This document shows, piece by piece, positions 26,317 to 35,191 of a stretch of DNA of 64,000 nucleotides (the stretch's first letter is position 1; the number at the start of each line of letters is the position of its first letter). The translations under genes were made by a program, and so were the position numbers. The notes under the pieces are model-generated. The model was not told where the DNA came from. It was given only the letters and a program-made list of their open reading frames with translations, and did no database searches. Origin of the DNA: Lachnospiraceae bacterium (GTDB taxonomy: Bacteria; Bacillota; Clostridia; Lachnospirales; Lachnospiraceae); assembly GCA_017416465.1 (NCBI GenBank), contig JAFQCK010000146.1:79659-143658 (forward strand), given 5' to 3'.

Positions 26317-28377
26317 TTACACTTCTTTTTCTTTTACCATTTTTAAAACAGTTTCTTTTACTATCTCTTTTGCCTCACTAATAGAAGCATTTTCAAGCTG
26401 TGCTCCGGCAGTATCCAAGTGACCACCACCACCTAATTTTTCCATAATAAGCTGTACACTTATATCTCCCATTGAACGTGCACTTATATATACTTTGCTG
26501 TTAAATTCAGTAAGTACAAATGTCGCTTTAATTCCTCTGATATTCAAAAGTTCATTAGCAATCTGCGCACCTAACACTGTTGGACTGTCTATTCCTTCTG
26601 ATGGACATACGGCTAAAGAATACACATCTCCAAAAACTTCTGCAGTAGATATAGCTTTTGCTTTCGCTCTATAATCATCCATCGAATCTCTAAACATCTG
26701 TCTGACATGTGTTACATCCGCACCATGTTTTCTTAAAAATGCTGCTGCCTCAAAAGTTCTTACACCTGTATTTTTTGTAAAATTATTCGTATCTACCATA
26801 ATACCTGCGTACATTGCTTCTGCTTCGATATTTTTTACTTTTATTCCATCTATAAAATATTGTAAAATTTCTGCTACCATCTCAGATGCAGACGAAGCAT
26901 ACGGTTCAATATAAGACAATGCTGCATTCTCTATCACATCACTACTTCTTCTATGATGGTCAAGAATTACCACATCCTTAGCTCTTGAAAGAATTTGTGG
27001 ACATTCAACATAGCTTGGTCTGCTTACATCGACAACTACTACCGCAGTATTAGAATCAACTATATCTATAGCCTCATCACTGTTTATAAATAATTCTTCA
27101 TATTCATCATTTTCTTTAAATATTTCCAACATCGGTCTTATAGATGATGTTATCTCATTAATTACTATATATGCCTTTTTATTAATTGACTTAACAGCTC
27201 TTGAAATTCCAATAGCCGAACCAAACGAATCAATATCACCTATCTTATGCCCCATAATTACTATCTTTTCTTTAGTTTCCAATACTTCCCTAAGTGCGTG
27301 AGCTTTTACCCTTGCTTTTACTCTGGTATTTTTCTCAACCTGTTTAGACTTTCCACCATAGAAATAAAGTCTTTCACCATCTTTTACAACCGCCTGGTCT
27401 CCGCCTCTTCCTAATGCCATTTCTATAGCAACTCTGGAATATTCAACACTATGTGTATATTCTTCTCCATTAACTCCAAAGCCAATACTTATAGTAACTG
27501 CCATTTCATTTCCAATATTAACGGCTTTTACCTCATCAAGAATAGAAAATTTATCACTTTGAAGTACAGATATATACTTCTGCTTCATAGCGATAAAATA
27601 TTTATCTTTTTCAATTTTCTTAACAATTGCGTTATATGCCGCAAAATATTTATTAATTCGTCTATCTATAAGTGCAACCAAAAGTGATTGTCTTACATCT
27701 TCTACACTTTGCAAAGCATCATCATAGTTATCAATATAAATTAGCCCGGCAACCATCTTTTGTTCATTATTCTCTTTAGTAAGACGTTTAATCTCCGTTT
27801 CGTCAAACATATACATAGCAACAAGATATTCTGTACCTTCTTCTACTCCATCATCAGTAAAATCCTTATTGAGCTGAATTTTATTAAATTCTACTCTATA
27901 AAAAACAGACTCATGTGTTATATATGTAATGGAAACTTCACTATCTTCCTCAAACTTAAGACTATCAAGACTTATATCCGAAAACATTGAATTAATATAT
28001 TTTACACCTGTATTTTTACATATATTTTCCAAAACAGGATTTCCCCATAAAAATTTACCATCTTTATCAAGCAATCCATATGGAATATCCAATCCTTTAA
28101 TAAGCTTTTTCTGTACCTGCGTATAATCTGTAGCAAAATCAATTAATTCCTGCTTGTATTTTCCTTTAGCTAAATTATAAAAAACAATAGAAAATATCAA
28201 ATATATACTTAATGCTATACTTAATATAAATCCACCTTTAATATCTCGCGTGTATTCCCATATAACAATCGGCAATGCTGCAAAGGAAAAATACATTGGC
28301 ATCTTTAAATATAACGATGTCTGACCCTTAAGTCTGCTACCTATAAAGTTTACAGCGTTTTTATCATTCTTTTTCAT
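26317..28377 (-). CDS. gdpP: Cyclic-di-AMP phosphodiesterase GdpP (DHH family)
   Basis: 686 aa. Two N-terminal membrane helices (about 28-45 and 50-68), a PAS-like domain (85-200), a degenerate GGDEF domain (205-330, no GGDEF motif) and a C-terminal DHH-DHHA1 hydrolase. Metal ligands are visible at GHKIGDIDSFGSAIG (377-390), VVVVDVSR (447-453) and DHHRR (473-477); GGGGHLDTAG closes DHHA1. It hydrolyses c-di-AMP to pApA. Position ahead of rplI-dnaB is the conserved Firmicute order. Confidence 0.95.
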   Translation of the reverse strand: MKKNDKNAVNFIGSRLKGQTSLYLKMPMYFSFAALPIVIWEYTRDIKGGFILSIALSIYLIFSIVFYNLAKGKYKQELIDFATDYTQVQKKLIKGLDIPYGLLDKDGKFLWGNPVLENICKNTGVKYINSMFSDISLDSLKFEEDSEVSITYITHESVFYRVEFNKIQLNKDFTDDGVEEGTEYLVAMYMFDETEIKRLTKENNEQKMVAGLIYIDNYDDALQSVEDVRQSLLVALIDRRINKYFAAYNAIVKKIEKDKYFIAMKQKYISVLQSDKFSILDEVKAVNIGNEMAVTISIGFGVNGEEYTHSVEYSRVAIEMALGRGGDQAVVKDGERLYFYGGKSKQVEKNTRVKARVKAHALREVLETKEKIVIMGHKIGDIDSFGSAIGISRAVKSINKKAYIVINEITSSIRPMLEIFKENDEYEELFINSDEAIDIVDSNTAVVVVDVSRPSYVECPQILSRAKDVVILDHHRRSSDVIENAALSYIEPYASSASEMVAEILQYFIDGIKVKNIEAEAMYAGIMVDTNNFTKNTGVRTFEAAAFLRKHGADVTHVRQMFRDSMDDYRAKAKAISTAEVFGDVYSLAVCPSEGIDSPTVLGAQIANELLNIRGIKATFVLTEFNSKVYISARSMGDISVQLIMEKLGGGGHLDTAGAQLENASISEAKEIVKETVLKMVKEKEV

Positions 28378-28550
28378 TTTACTTTCTTTGTAACCTCTTT
28401 TTTTCTCTAAATAAAGAATTAATGAGCGTATTATTATTTCGCATCATTTAAAGCTAGCGTGCACTTAAGTATAGCATATTATAACATTTTTTACTAGAAG
28501 GTTTAAATAGTCTATAACATTTTTTTATATTGCCACACTCTACTTCAACT

Positions 28551-28588
28551 AAAAATACAGGCTACATTGTCACATGCAACCTGTATTT
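28551..28588 (-). terminator. Terminator after the surface-protein gene
   Basis: AAATACAGG and CCTGTATTT flank an 18-base loop; on the minus strand the stem runs into TTTTT, 14 bases after the stop codon at 28602. Confidence 0.75.
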
Positions 28589-28601
28589 TATCAGAAAGCT
28601 A

Positions 28602-30317
28602 TTATTTATTATACAATTTTTTATTACTAAACATGCTAATACTAACCACAACCATACTTAAAATACACATAATAAAATTGGCATAATCCATTCCATCTGA
28701 TGTTTTTGGATTCTCATTACTATGCATCCTTTCCACAAATACATATGTGCTAAAATGATTTGTTTCAAATGTAACCTTTCCATCCTTTACACATACTATT
28801 CCAAGAGATTCCATATCGGACTTATCACTATTCACTCTAAACACCTCAATATATTTAGCATTCTTCAATTTCTCCATAACCGGCATTGTTATTTTTATCA
28901 TTTTTTTCGGTTGAATCTCTTTACCCTCCCTAGTTAGTCTTATATCCATAACCATATATTTACTTCCCAAAACACTCTTATTCTTTTCTACTAACTTATA
29001 ATCATCAGACTCGCCTTGTACTATTCCTATTTTTATTTTATCATTTTTTTCAACACCTTCTACAACCACACCTTTTTCAAGACTTTCTGCTTCTGATTCA
29101 GTAATTACTCCTTCATATCTATCTGTTTTATTATTATCATTTTTTGAATTTTCTTTTTCTACATTTTCTTCTTTTTCTTCTTCATCTGTAATTTTTATAC
29201 TTATTGTTTTTTCCGCTGTATATAATATAGGTTTTTCATTACCAAATATATATTTACTATATGTACTATTACTCCATTCTTCCTCACTAGGCATAGTTGC
29301 TATATATTTAATTTGTAATTTTACTGTACCATTTTTTACGAATTCTATTTTTTCAGTAGTAGATAACTTTCCATAAACCTGTTCAGATCGTTTAATACAA
29401 TCCTCTCCTTCTAGCACCACAATCTCCGGACTATAAATCCCCTCGAACAATTTAAGAATCTCTTCATCTTCCATATACAAATTCTCAAGTCCCGTCTTAA
29501 ACTCAACATAGCTTCCAAGCTTAATAACTTCAGGTACATTAGTTGTTATTACAGGTTCTTCAACAACTAATATTCCTGTCTCTACAGGTTTTAATGTACC
29601 GGCTTTTATTGCATCATAATCCATATTTTCATACATACCATATGAATACGAACCTGGATACAAAGCTATTGTGGCTACATTATTACAATTTTCGTGTAAC
29701 TCTCCATTATAATCATACTTAACCGCTGTAAATATATGTCCCGGCCACACTCTCTGCTGTGCTCCTCCACCAGATCCTGGCATGGAAAAACTATTATTCG
29801 GCTCAGAAATATATATACCCGGTCTACAACCATAATTAGCATTAATTATTTTATAATCTATTTGTTCACCCACTTTTATACTATTAGGAACTCCTATAAA
29901 TTCAATATCCCTTTCCTCTAATACATTAAATTCATAAATTTTAGTTTCTACCACCTCAATATTTTCCTCAATTCTATCCATACCTTCTATATAATCCCTA
30001 TACTCAATTTTCACTTTTGAATAACCTTCTCTTACTGCACATATCTCCTGATTCCCCCATTCATCTGTTAATATTTCTACTGATTCTCCTTCAATACAAG
30101 TATATTTTTTTAGATTCGATGCACCACAATCTATATAATCTCTTACTTTATCTCCCATCCATAATTCATTTATTTTTTCCGAATCAAGAAAAAATTCCTC
30201 AATAGTATAATTATTTGTTTCTGCACTAACAGTTGTCGTCTTACCTATAATTCCTCCTGTAACAAGCAAAGACACTCCTAGACCGAATAAAATCTTTTTT
30301 ATCATTTTTTTCTTCAT
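28602..30317 (-). CDS. Secreted surface protein with C-terminal sorting-like signal
   Basis: About 571 aa. A signal peptide (MKKKMIKKILFGLGV to VSAE) is followed by several beta-rich Ig-like stretches, a Lys/Glu/Asn linker (about 395-410) and a tail of NPKTSDG, a hydrophobic helix and KK. The tail resembles the sortase signals of Lachnospiraceae (LPXTG variants with NPKT), though Gly after Thr is replaced by Ser. I start at ATG 30317, 7 bases after AGGTGA; the ATG at 30323 would be only one base from it. Ligand or role unknown. Confidence 0.75.
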   Translation of the reverse strand: MKKKMIKKILFGLGVSLLVTGGIIGKTTTVSAETNNYTIEEFFLDSEKINELWMGDKVRDYIDCGASNLKKYTCIEGESVEILTDEWGNQEICAVREGYSKVKIEYRDYIEGMDRIEENIEVVETKIYEFNVLEERDIEFIGVPNSIKVGEQIDYKIINANYGCRPGIYISEPNNSFSMPGSGGGAQQRVWPGHIFTAVKYDYNGELHENCNNVATIALYPGSYSYGMYENMDYDAIKAGTLKPVETGILVVEEPVITTNVPEVIKLGSYVEFKTGLENLYMEDEEILKLFEGIYSPEIVVLEGEDCIKRSEQVYGKLSTTEKIEFVKNGTVKLQIKYIATMPSEEEWSNSTYSKYIFGNEKPILYTAEKTISIKITDEEEKEENVEKENSKNDNNKTDRYEGVITESEAESLEKGVVVEGVEKNDKIKIGIVQGESDDYKLVEKNKSVLGSKYMVMDIRLTREGKEIQPKKMIKITMPVMEKLKNAKYIEVFRVNSDKSDMESLGIVCVKDGKVTFETNHFSTYVFVERMHSNENPKTSDGMDYANFIMCILSMVVVSISMFSNKKLYNK

Positions 30318-30473
30318 ACTCATTTCACCTATATTCCTTAGAATATCCTTTCTTTTTTTTAATATAATAGCAGATGAAAGAGTTTAAGTGTTAAGCTGTA
30401 AGCTTAGTATTATACATTTTTATAATTTTTCCTACAAAATTCTTATGCAAAAAACTTTGCAACAAATAAAAAT

Positions 30474-30512
30474 AGAAGTGTTGCTCATATCATAATAACA
30501 AGCAATACTTCT
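30474..30512 (-). terminator. mscL terminator
   Basis: AGAAGTGTTGCT (30474-30485) with AGCAATACTTCT (30501-30512), one mismatch, followed on the minus strand by TATTTTTATTTG. It separates mscL from the surface-protein gene. Confidence 0.7.
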
Positions 30513-30572
30513 AATTTTTACACTTAACACTATATTAACTATTCTGTATCATTAAATATCTATCTTACTAAT

Positions 30573-31028
30573 TTACTCAACTTCACTTGTACAATGTGGA
30601 CATCTTGTCGCCTCTAATGCAATATCACTCTTACAGTAAGGACATTTCTTGGTTGTAGGAGCCGCAGGAGCTTCTTCCTCCTTGCCAATATCCGCAAGCT
30701 TATTCATTCCTTTTACAAGAAGAAATACGATAAACGCCATTATGATGAAGTTAATCACATCTGCAATAAATGCACCAAATTCAAGCGACTGACCACGAAC
30801 CTTAAGTGCCAATTTTGCTGCCTGATTATCCATCTTTCCAAAACAGTTAAGAAGAGGTGTAATAATGTTAGTTGTAAGTGATGTCACTAATCCGTTAAAT
30901 GCTCCACCGATTAAAACACCGACAGCCATACTCATTACATTTCCTTTTAAAGCAAATGTCTTAAATTCGTTTAAAAAGCCTCCGACTTTTTTTCCACCCT
31001 CTTTTGTTTTATCTTTAAGTTTTCCCAT
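30573..31028 (-). CDS. mscL: Large-conductance mechanosensitive channel with C-terminal zinc ribbon
   Basis: 151 aa. The MscL core is clear: EFKTFALKGNVMSMAVGVLIGGAFNGLVTSL (N-helix and TM1) and FIADVINFIIMAFIVFLLVKGMNKL (TM2). It opens under membrane tension to release solutes in osmotic downshock. Unlike the classical protein, it ends with KKCPYCKSDIALEATRCPHC, a four-Cys zinc-ribbon that follows the usual C-terminal helix, on the cytoplasmic side. A role for the ribbon in gating or partner binding is inference. Confidence 0.95.
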   Translation of the reverse strand: MGKLKDKTKEGGKKVGGFLNEFKTFALKGNVMSMAVGVLIGGAFNGLVTSLTTNIITPLLNCFGKMDNQAAKLALKVRGQSLEFGAFIADVINFIIMAFIVFLLVKGMNKLADIGKEEEAPAAPTTKKCPYCKSDIALEATRCPHCTSEVE

Positions 31029-31193
31029 ATGTATTTTCCTTTCTGTTTGTTATAAAAATTTTCTTATAGATTTTATAAAGTTAAAATCATAACCGATATT
31101 TGCACAATAACATAATATTGTACTAATTTCAACTGTTTTTGATATAACTATTTTAATTTAATAGAGTTTGCTAATTTTTATTTGATTACCAAA

Positions 31194-31220
31194 AACAGCG
31201 TAGACTTTCGCCACGCTGTT
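31194..31220 (-). terminator. Terminator after the zinc-ribbon membrane protein gene
   Basis: AACAGCGT (31194-31201) with ACGCTGTT (31213-31220); on the minus strand the stem runs into TTTTTGG. It lies 26 bases after the stop codon at 31246. Confidence 0.8.
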
Positions 31221-31245
31221 AGTTGTATTACATGTTCTGTATATT

Positions 31246-32304
31246 CTAATAAATTTCATCAATAAAATATCTTATATACACTACTTCTCCATCCGAATAT
31301 GCAATTTCAATATAACTTTCCATTGTTTCAGATGTTTCAAAAAGACTTATATAGTTACCATCTTTTTCAAAAGTTAAAATTGGAGTACCTAATCTATTCT
31401 TCACAGAATCAAATGAAGCCTCTCCATTTATACCAAAGGAAAAACATAACCATTTTCTATATCCCGGCAACAAATTCTCATATTCTATCTTTACTGATGT
31501 AACCTTTTCATTAGATGTTATTACAGTTATTCCTTCGCAACCATAAACATCCTCTTCAAGTTCATCAAATTCATCCACCAGTTTTTCAAGTTTTGTTTCA
31601 ACTACTCTGATATCACTATTTAATACACCTAAAAGGTCTATAGTGTCGTTAATATAGACATCTTCAACTTTTTTAAATTTCACATCAGTTCCAATATTCC
31701 ACAAGCTATCAGAACTAACACTTGTAAGTTTAATATTCACATATATTTCTTCGTCCATAAATAATATTTTGCCAATTCCACCATTGCCCCAGCCATCATT
31801 TCCAAATATAAATTCTGCTTCACCATCAATTATCTCAGCTTCTACACCTGTAATTTCAGCTATTCTCGAAGCCGGTGGCGACTGATACGTTCCCAAATCA
31901 AATATCACTTTTTCATCGTTCATTGATATAATTTTAAGCACACTTCCACCATCAAGTTCAGGGCTTTCTCCCGAAAAATCTGCGTTATACCAAGTTCCAC
32001 AGTAGTTTAATGGTGTACTTTCATTATCTGTATTGTTTGTATCATTATCCGATATAATATTCTCATTTTTCGGATTATCTTCTTTATATTGTTTCTCTTT
32101 CTTAGGAACATTATTTCTCAATACAACAACCAGTAAACATACTACTATTACCACAGTTATTGCAAGGACTACTGCAATAAATTTATTCTTTTTCCGAACC
32201 AATTTAGACTTGTTATAATCTTTAACATCGCCAAACTTCTCCATACAATATGGACAAAATTGTATCTCATCAGGCAAATCTTTACCACAGTTAGGACAAT
32301 TCAT
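31246..32304 (-). CDS. Zinc-ribbon membrane protein of unknown function
   Basis: 352 aa. An N-terminal zinc ribbon (CPNCGKDLPDEIQFCPYC) is followed by a basic stretch, one membrane helix (about 43-63), an Asn/Asp-rich linker and an exported beta-rich domain of about 250 residues, with a small Cys-free pattern (GTWYNADFSGESPELDGG). The C-terminal domain is not recognised. Such ribbon-TM-sensor proteins are common in Lachnospiraceae, often near Ser/Thr kinases, and one is found 200 bases upstream here. A sensing role is a guess. Confidence 0.7.
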   Translation of the reverse strand: MNCPNCGKDLPDEIQFCPYCMEKFGDVKDYNKSKLVRKKNKFIAVVLAITVVIVVCLLVVVLRNNVPKKEKQYKEDNPKNENIISDNDTNNTDNESTPLNYCGTWYNADFSGESPELDGGSVLKIISMNDEKVIFDLGTYQSPPASRIAEITGVEAEIIDGEAEFIFGNDGWGNGGIGKILFMDEEIYVNIKLTSVSSDSLWNIGTDVKFKKVEDVYINDTIDLLGVLNSDIRVVETKLEKLVDEFDELEEDVYGCEGITVITSNEKVTSVKIEYENLLPGYRKWLCFSFGINGEASFDSVKNRLGTPILTFEKDGNYISLFETSETMESYIEIAYSDGEVVYIRYFIDEIY

Positions 32305-32500
32305 ATATATTAACCTCTTTCGTTTTTTACCATTATAACAAAGAAAAAAGATTCATTAAATAGTTTTTAACTAAAGTTAAAGTTTAATTAAAACCTCTAT
32401 TATCATAATTTTCCTTTGTCATAGGCATTAACGTAAAAACATCTACACCATTCATATTTAGTTATAACAAATTAAATGAATTATGTACTAAGCTATGTGC

Positions 32501-33196
32501 TTACTTTAAAATATTCTTCACACTTTGAAATCTTTCGTCCGGGTTAATTCTAGTACATTTATTGACTATACTTTTCCATTTCCCATCACACATCTTTTTT
32601 GCAGGATGTTCCCCTGTAAGCATTATATTTATTAGAATTCCAAGTGCATATATATCCGTTCTCGGGTCACTTTCAGCAATTCCATACTGCTCCGGTGCCG
32701 CAAATCCATTTGTACCTAAGATTCTTGTATCTTTTTCGTTTGTACTGTTACATATTCTTGATATATTAAAATCTATAAGTTTTACTATGCCTTTATTATT
32801 CACCATTATATTTTCCGGCTTTACATCTCTATGAACTATATTATTGCTGTGCAAAACATCCAGCACATCTACCAATTGATTTATAACCCTTTCAACACCT
32901 TTCTCTATATAATGTCCTGTTTGCAATATCTCACCAACCGTTATACCTTCTATATATTCTTCAATAACAATTGACTTTTCTCCATTCGATATTGCCTCAT
33001 ATACAATTGGCAAATTTCTATGTTTAATCATAGTTAAAGCCTTGTATGCAACACAATCCCCAACATATTTTCTTACAATTACACGTTTGCCATTATTTTT
33101 ATTAGTCATAAGCATAATTGTATAATCTTTTTTTCTTTTTATTACTTTTTCTATTTCATACTCTTTATCTATAACATTCTCAATCCATCTATACAT
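32501..33196 (-). CDS. Compact Ser/Thr protein kinase
   Basis: 231 aa, essentially a bare kinase domain. HRDVKPENIMVN (catalytic loop), LIDFNIS (DFG in which Gly is Asn), GTNGFAAPEQYG and DIYALGILI are clear. The N-lobe glycine loop is degenerate, but Lys in RVIVRKYVG and the Glu-rich hinge VIEEYIEG are present. It ends at the last helix with no PASTA or membrane region, so it acts in the cytoplasm. It is divergent from a HTH-like gene with a shared 150-base promoter region. Confidence 0.88.
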   Translation of the reverse strand: MYRWIENVIDKEYEIEKVIKRKKDYTIMLMTNKNNGKRVIVRKYVGDCVAYKALTMIKHRNLPIVYEAISNGEKSIVIEEYIEGITVGEILQTGHYIEKGVERVINQLVDVLDVLHSNNIVHRDVKPENIMVNNKGIVKLIDFNISRICNSTNEKDTRILGTNGFAAPEQYGIAESDPRTDIYALGILINIMLTGEHPAKKMCDGKWKSIVNKCTRINPDERFQSVKNILK

Positions 33197-33262
33197 TTTA
33201 TTTATTTCCTTTAATATTTTAAATATATTATAACAGACAAATTTATTAATTCAAATATTCAA

Positions 33263-33283
33263 TACTAAGCAGATTGCTTAGTA
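33263..33283. promoter_or_regulatory. Perfect 9-bp palindrome in the kinase/HTH divergent promoter
   Basis: TACTAAGCA, GAT, TGCTTAGTA. It lies about 65 bases before the kinase start and 65 before the HTH gene start, close to a TATAAT at about 33308. It is followed by a T-run on the plus strand, but no plus-strand gene ends there, so an operator is more likely than a terminator. Confidence 0.55.
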
Positions 33284-33348
33284 CTTTTTTACTTGCAATG
33301 TGATACAATATAATTATTATTTAAGGCAATTTTCGAAGGAGTATTACT

Positions 33349-33768
33349 ATGAACAAACCGACAGATGATTTATATAAAGAACTAAACCAGACTTTACATA
33401 TTGAAGAATATTTAAAAGAGAATGACAAATTTTTGATAGATACAACTTTATCAGATTATTTATGCAACAAATTTGATGAAATGCATATTTCGAAATCAAG
33501 TGTATTAAAAAAAGCTGATATTAATGAAATATATGGTTATCAGATTCTTTCAGGAAAAAGATCACCTTCCCGCAATAAATTATTATCCATTTGCATAGGT
33601 GCAGGTTTTTCTCTTGAAGAAACAAATGAAACTCTAAGAATTGCTGAATACTCACCACTATTTCCTAAACTCAAACGTGATAGCATAATCATATTCGGCT
33701 TACAAAACCATTATCCGATTTGGAAAATAAATGAATCGCTTTATAACAATGAAGTTCAACCATTATAA
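33349..33768 (+). CDS. Helix-turn-helix (XRE-like) protein divergent from the Ser/Thr kinase
   Basis: 139 aa. Residues about 45-105 look like a helix-turn-helix: SKSSVLKKADINEIYGYQILSGKR then NKLLSICIGAGFSLEETNETLRIA. The N-terminal 40 residues are acidic and helical. GAAGGAG lies 7 bases before the ATG. Proteins of this form often lie beside small Ser/Thr kinases in Lachnospiraceae, and the pair may form a regulatory unit; kinase phosphorylation of this protein is an inference. Confidence 0.7.
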   Translation: MNKPTDDLYKELNQTLHIEEYLKENDKFLIDTTLSDYLCNKFDEMHISKSSVLKKADINEIYGYQILSGKRSPSRNKLLSICIGAGFSLEETNETLRIAEYSPLFPKLKRDSIIIFGLQNHYPIWKINESLYNNEVQPL

Positions 33769-33812
33769 AAAAAGAACAACTCCTGTTTTGAATTGCGAGT
33801 TGTTCTTTTTTT
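33767..33812 (+). terminator. Terminator after the HTH gene
   Basis: AAAAAAAGAACAACTC with GAGTTGTTCTTTTTTT, 16 bp perfect, starting within the stop codon. Confidence 0.88.
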
Positions 33813-33913
33813 ATTAATTTTTTTAATTATCCAAATTTATATGTACAATTACATTTATAATTATACTTAATTGATGTACACTTGTACTTAGCTACATGCT
33901 TAATTTTAAAAAA

Positions 33914-33941
33914 CCCCATAGTTCTTTCGAACTATGGGGTA
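33914..33941 (-). terminator. rpsR terminator
   Basis: ACCCCATAGTTC and GAACTATGGGGT form a perfect 12-bp stem with a 4-base loop, followed on the minus strand by TTTTTAAAATT. It lies 13 bases after the rpsR stop. Confidence 0.9.
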
Positions 33942-33954
33942 AAATCCATTAAAA

Positions 33955-34227
33955 TTAATCTAATGTGTATGGCATTAAAGCTACGTGTCTAGCTCTCTTT
34001 ACAGCAACTGTAAGAGCTCTCTGATGTTTAGCACAGTTTCCTGTGATTCTTCTTGGAAGAATTTTTCCTCTTTCAGAAACGTATCTCTTTAATTTATTAA
34101 CATCCTTGTAATCAATTACGTTATTATTTTCGCCACAGAATACGCAAACTTTCTTTCTTCTGCGTCCGCCTCTTCTCTTCATTGGAGCATCGCTTCTGTC
34201 GCCTTTTTCTGATTTATTATATGGCAT
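33955..34227 (-). CDS. rpsR: 30S ribosomal protein S18
   Basis: 90 aa. The basic [17 protein letters not shown] with a CxxC pair, [32 protein letters not shown] and [13 protein letters not shown] are typical of S18; the Cys pairs and Cys-x-x-His suggest the zinc-binding form. GGAGG lies 8 bases before ATG 34227; an ATG 18 bases upstream has no ribosome binding site. It follows ssb. Confidence 0.96.
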   Translation of the reverse strand: MPYNKSEKGDRSDAPMKRRGGRRRKKVCVFCGENNNVIDYKDVNKLKRYVSERGKILPRRITGNCAKHQRALTVAVKRARHVALMPYTLD

Positions 34228-34263
34228 TGAAATGGCCTCCTTCACTTATAATTTAGTTGAAAT

Positions 34264-34707
34264 CTAGTTAAATGGTAAACCTTCGTCTTCCACGCCATCA
34301 GGTATATTCATAAATCCATCACCTGCTGCACTGGTTGGCTCAGGTCTTGCTGCCTGGTAAGCCCCTTCATTATTACCGGCTGCTGCCCTACTCTCAGCAA
34401 ATTCACAATTCTCTACAACCACGTCTGTAGTAAACACTCTTACTCCGTCTTTATTAGTGTAACTGCCTGTCTGAATTCTTCCTTCAACCACAAGCTTTGT
34501 TCCCTGATGACAATATCTTTCGATAAACTCACCTGTTTTTCCAAATGCTGTACAAGATATAAAATCAGCTGATTGCTGGTCACCGTCTCTTTTAAATCTT
34601 CTGTCAACAGCTAACGTAAATCTTGCTATAGCCATCGACTGTTCGCTCTGCGAATATCTAACTTCAGGGTCTCTTGTTAAACGACCCATAAGAATGACTT
34701 TATTCAT
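34264..34707 (-). CDS. ssb: Single-stranded DNA-binding protein
   Basis: 147 aa. The N-terminal OB fold starts MNKVILMGRLTRDPEVRYSQ with FTLAVDRRFKRDGDQQSADFISC and GTKLVVEGRIQTGSYTNKDG; the C-terminus is a Gly/Ala-rich linker and the acidic protein-binding tail EDEGLPFN. It protects ssDNA at the fork. It is flanked by rpsF and rpsR in the standard operon. Confidence 0.97.
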   Translation of the reverse strand: MNKVILMGRLTRDPEVRYSQSEQSMAIARFTLAVDRRFKRDGDQQSADFISCTAFGKTGEFIERYCHQGTKLVVEGRIQTGSYTNKDGVRVFTTDVVVENCEFAESRAAAGNNEGAYQAARPEPTSAAGDGFMNIPDGVEDEGLPFN

Positions 34708-34755
34708 ACTTACCTCTTTTCCAGATATCTACTATCTTATTGTATTCTTTAATTA

Positions 34756-35043
34756 TTAAGCTTCATCTTTAACACATAAGAATCTTACTACGTTTTCCAT
34801 AATACGGATTGACTGCTCAACCTGTGCAGGACATGTAGCATCTGATTCAAATTTAATGAAATAATAGAACGCATCTCTCATCTTCTGAATTTCGTAAGCT
34901 AATCTTTTCTTACCCCATTCATCAACGTTAGTAACTGTTCCACCGAAACGAGCGATATACTCTTTTACCTTTTCGATAGTAGCAGCTCTTTCATCATCTT
35001 CGAGTTTTGCGCTAACAACTACTGCTAATTCATATTTGTTCAT
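34756..35043 (-). CDS. rpsF: 30S ribosomal protein S6
   Basis: 95 aa, normal size. MNKYELAVVVSAKLEDDERAAT and GGTVTNVDEWGKKRLAYEIQ are typical of S6, with the C-terminal VEQSIRIMENVVRFL. It pairs with S18 on the platform of the 30S subunit. AAAGGAGG precedes the ATG. It opens the rpsF-ssb-rpsR operon. Confidence 0.97.
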   Translation of the reverse strand: MNKYELAVVVSAKLEDDERAATIEKVKEYIARFGGTVTNVDEWGKKRLAYEIQKMRDAFYYFIKFESDATCPAQVEQSIRIMENVVRFLCVKDEA

Positions 35044-35073
35044 GCGTATTTTACCTCCTTTTGGTCTCTGGCC

Positions 35074-35089
35074 CCCTACTCAAATAGGG
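35074..35089 (-). promoter_or_regulatory. Possible rpsF leader hairpin
   Basis: CCCTA and TAGGG with a 6-base loop lie about 30 bases upstream of the rpsF start. Many rpsF leaders hold an S6:S18-binding RNA for autoregulation; I see only this stem and cannot confirm the motif. Confidence 0.3.
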
Positions 35090-35191
35090 AACAAGGATAT
35101 TTAAATATAATATATCACGAATACATAGTTTAACATACGATTTAACTAAATGCAAGCAAATTTTTAGGACAATTTTATTTATCTATTCCAT

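Noticed and set aside
33263-33290. Palindrome plus T-run read as a terminator
   Set aside because: No plus-strand gene ends upstream; both flanking genes start away from it, so an operator is more sensible.
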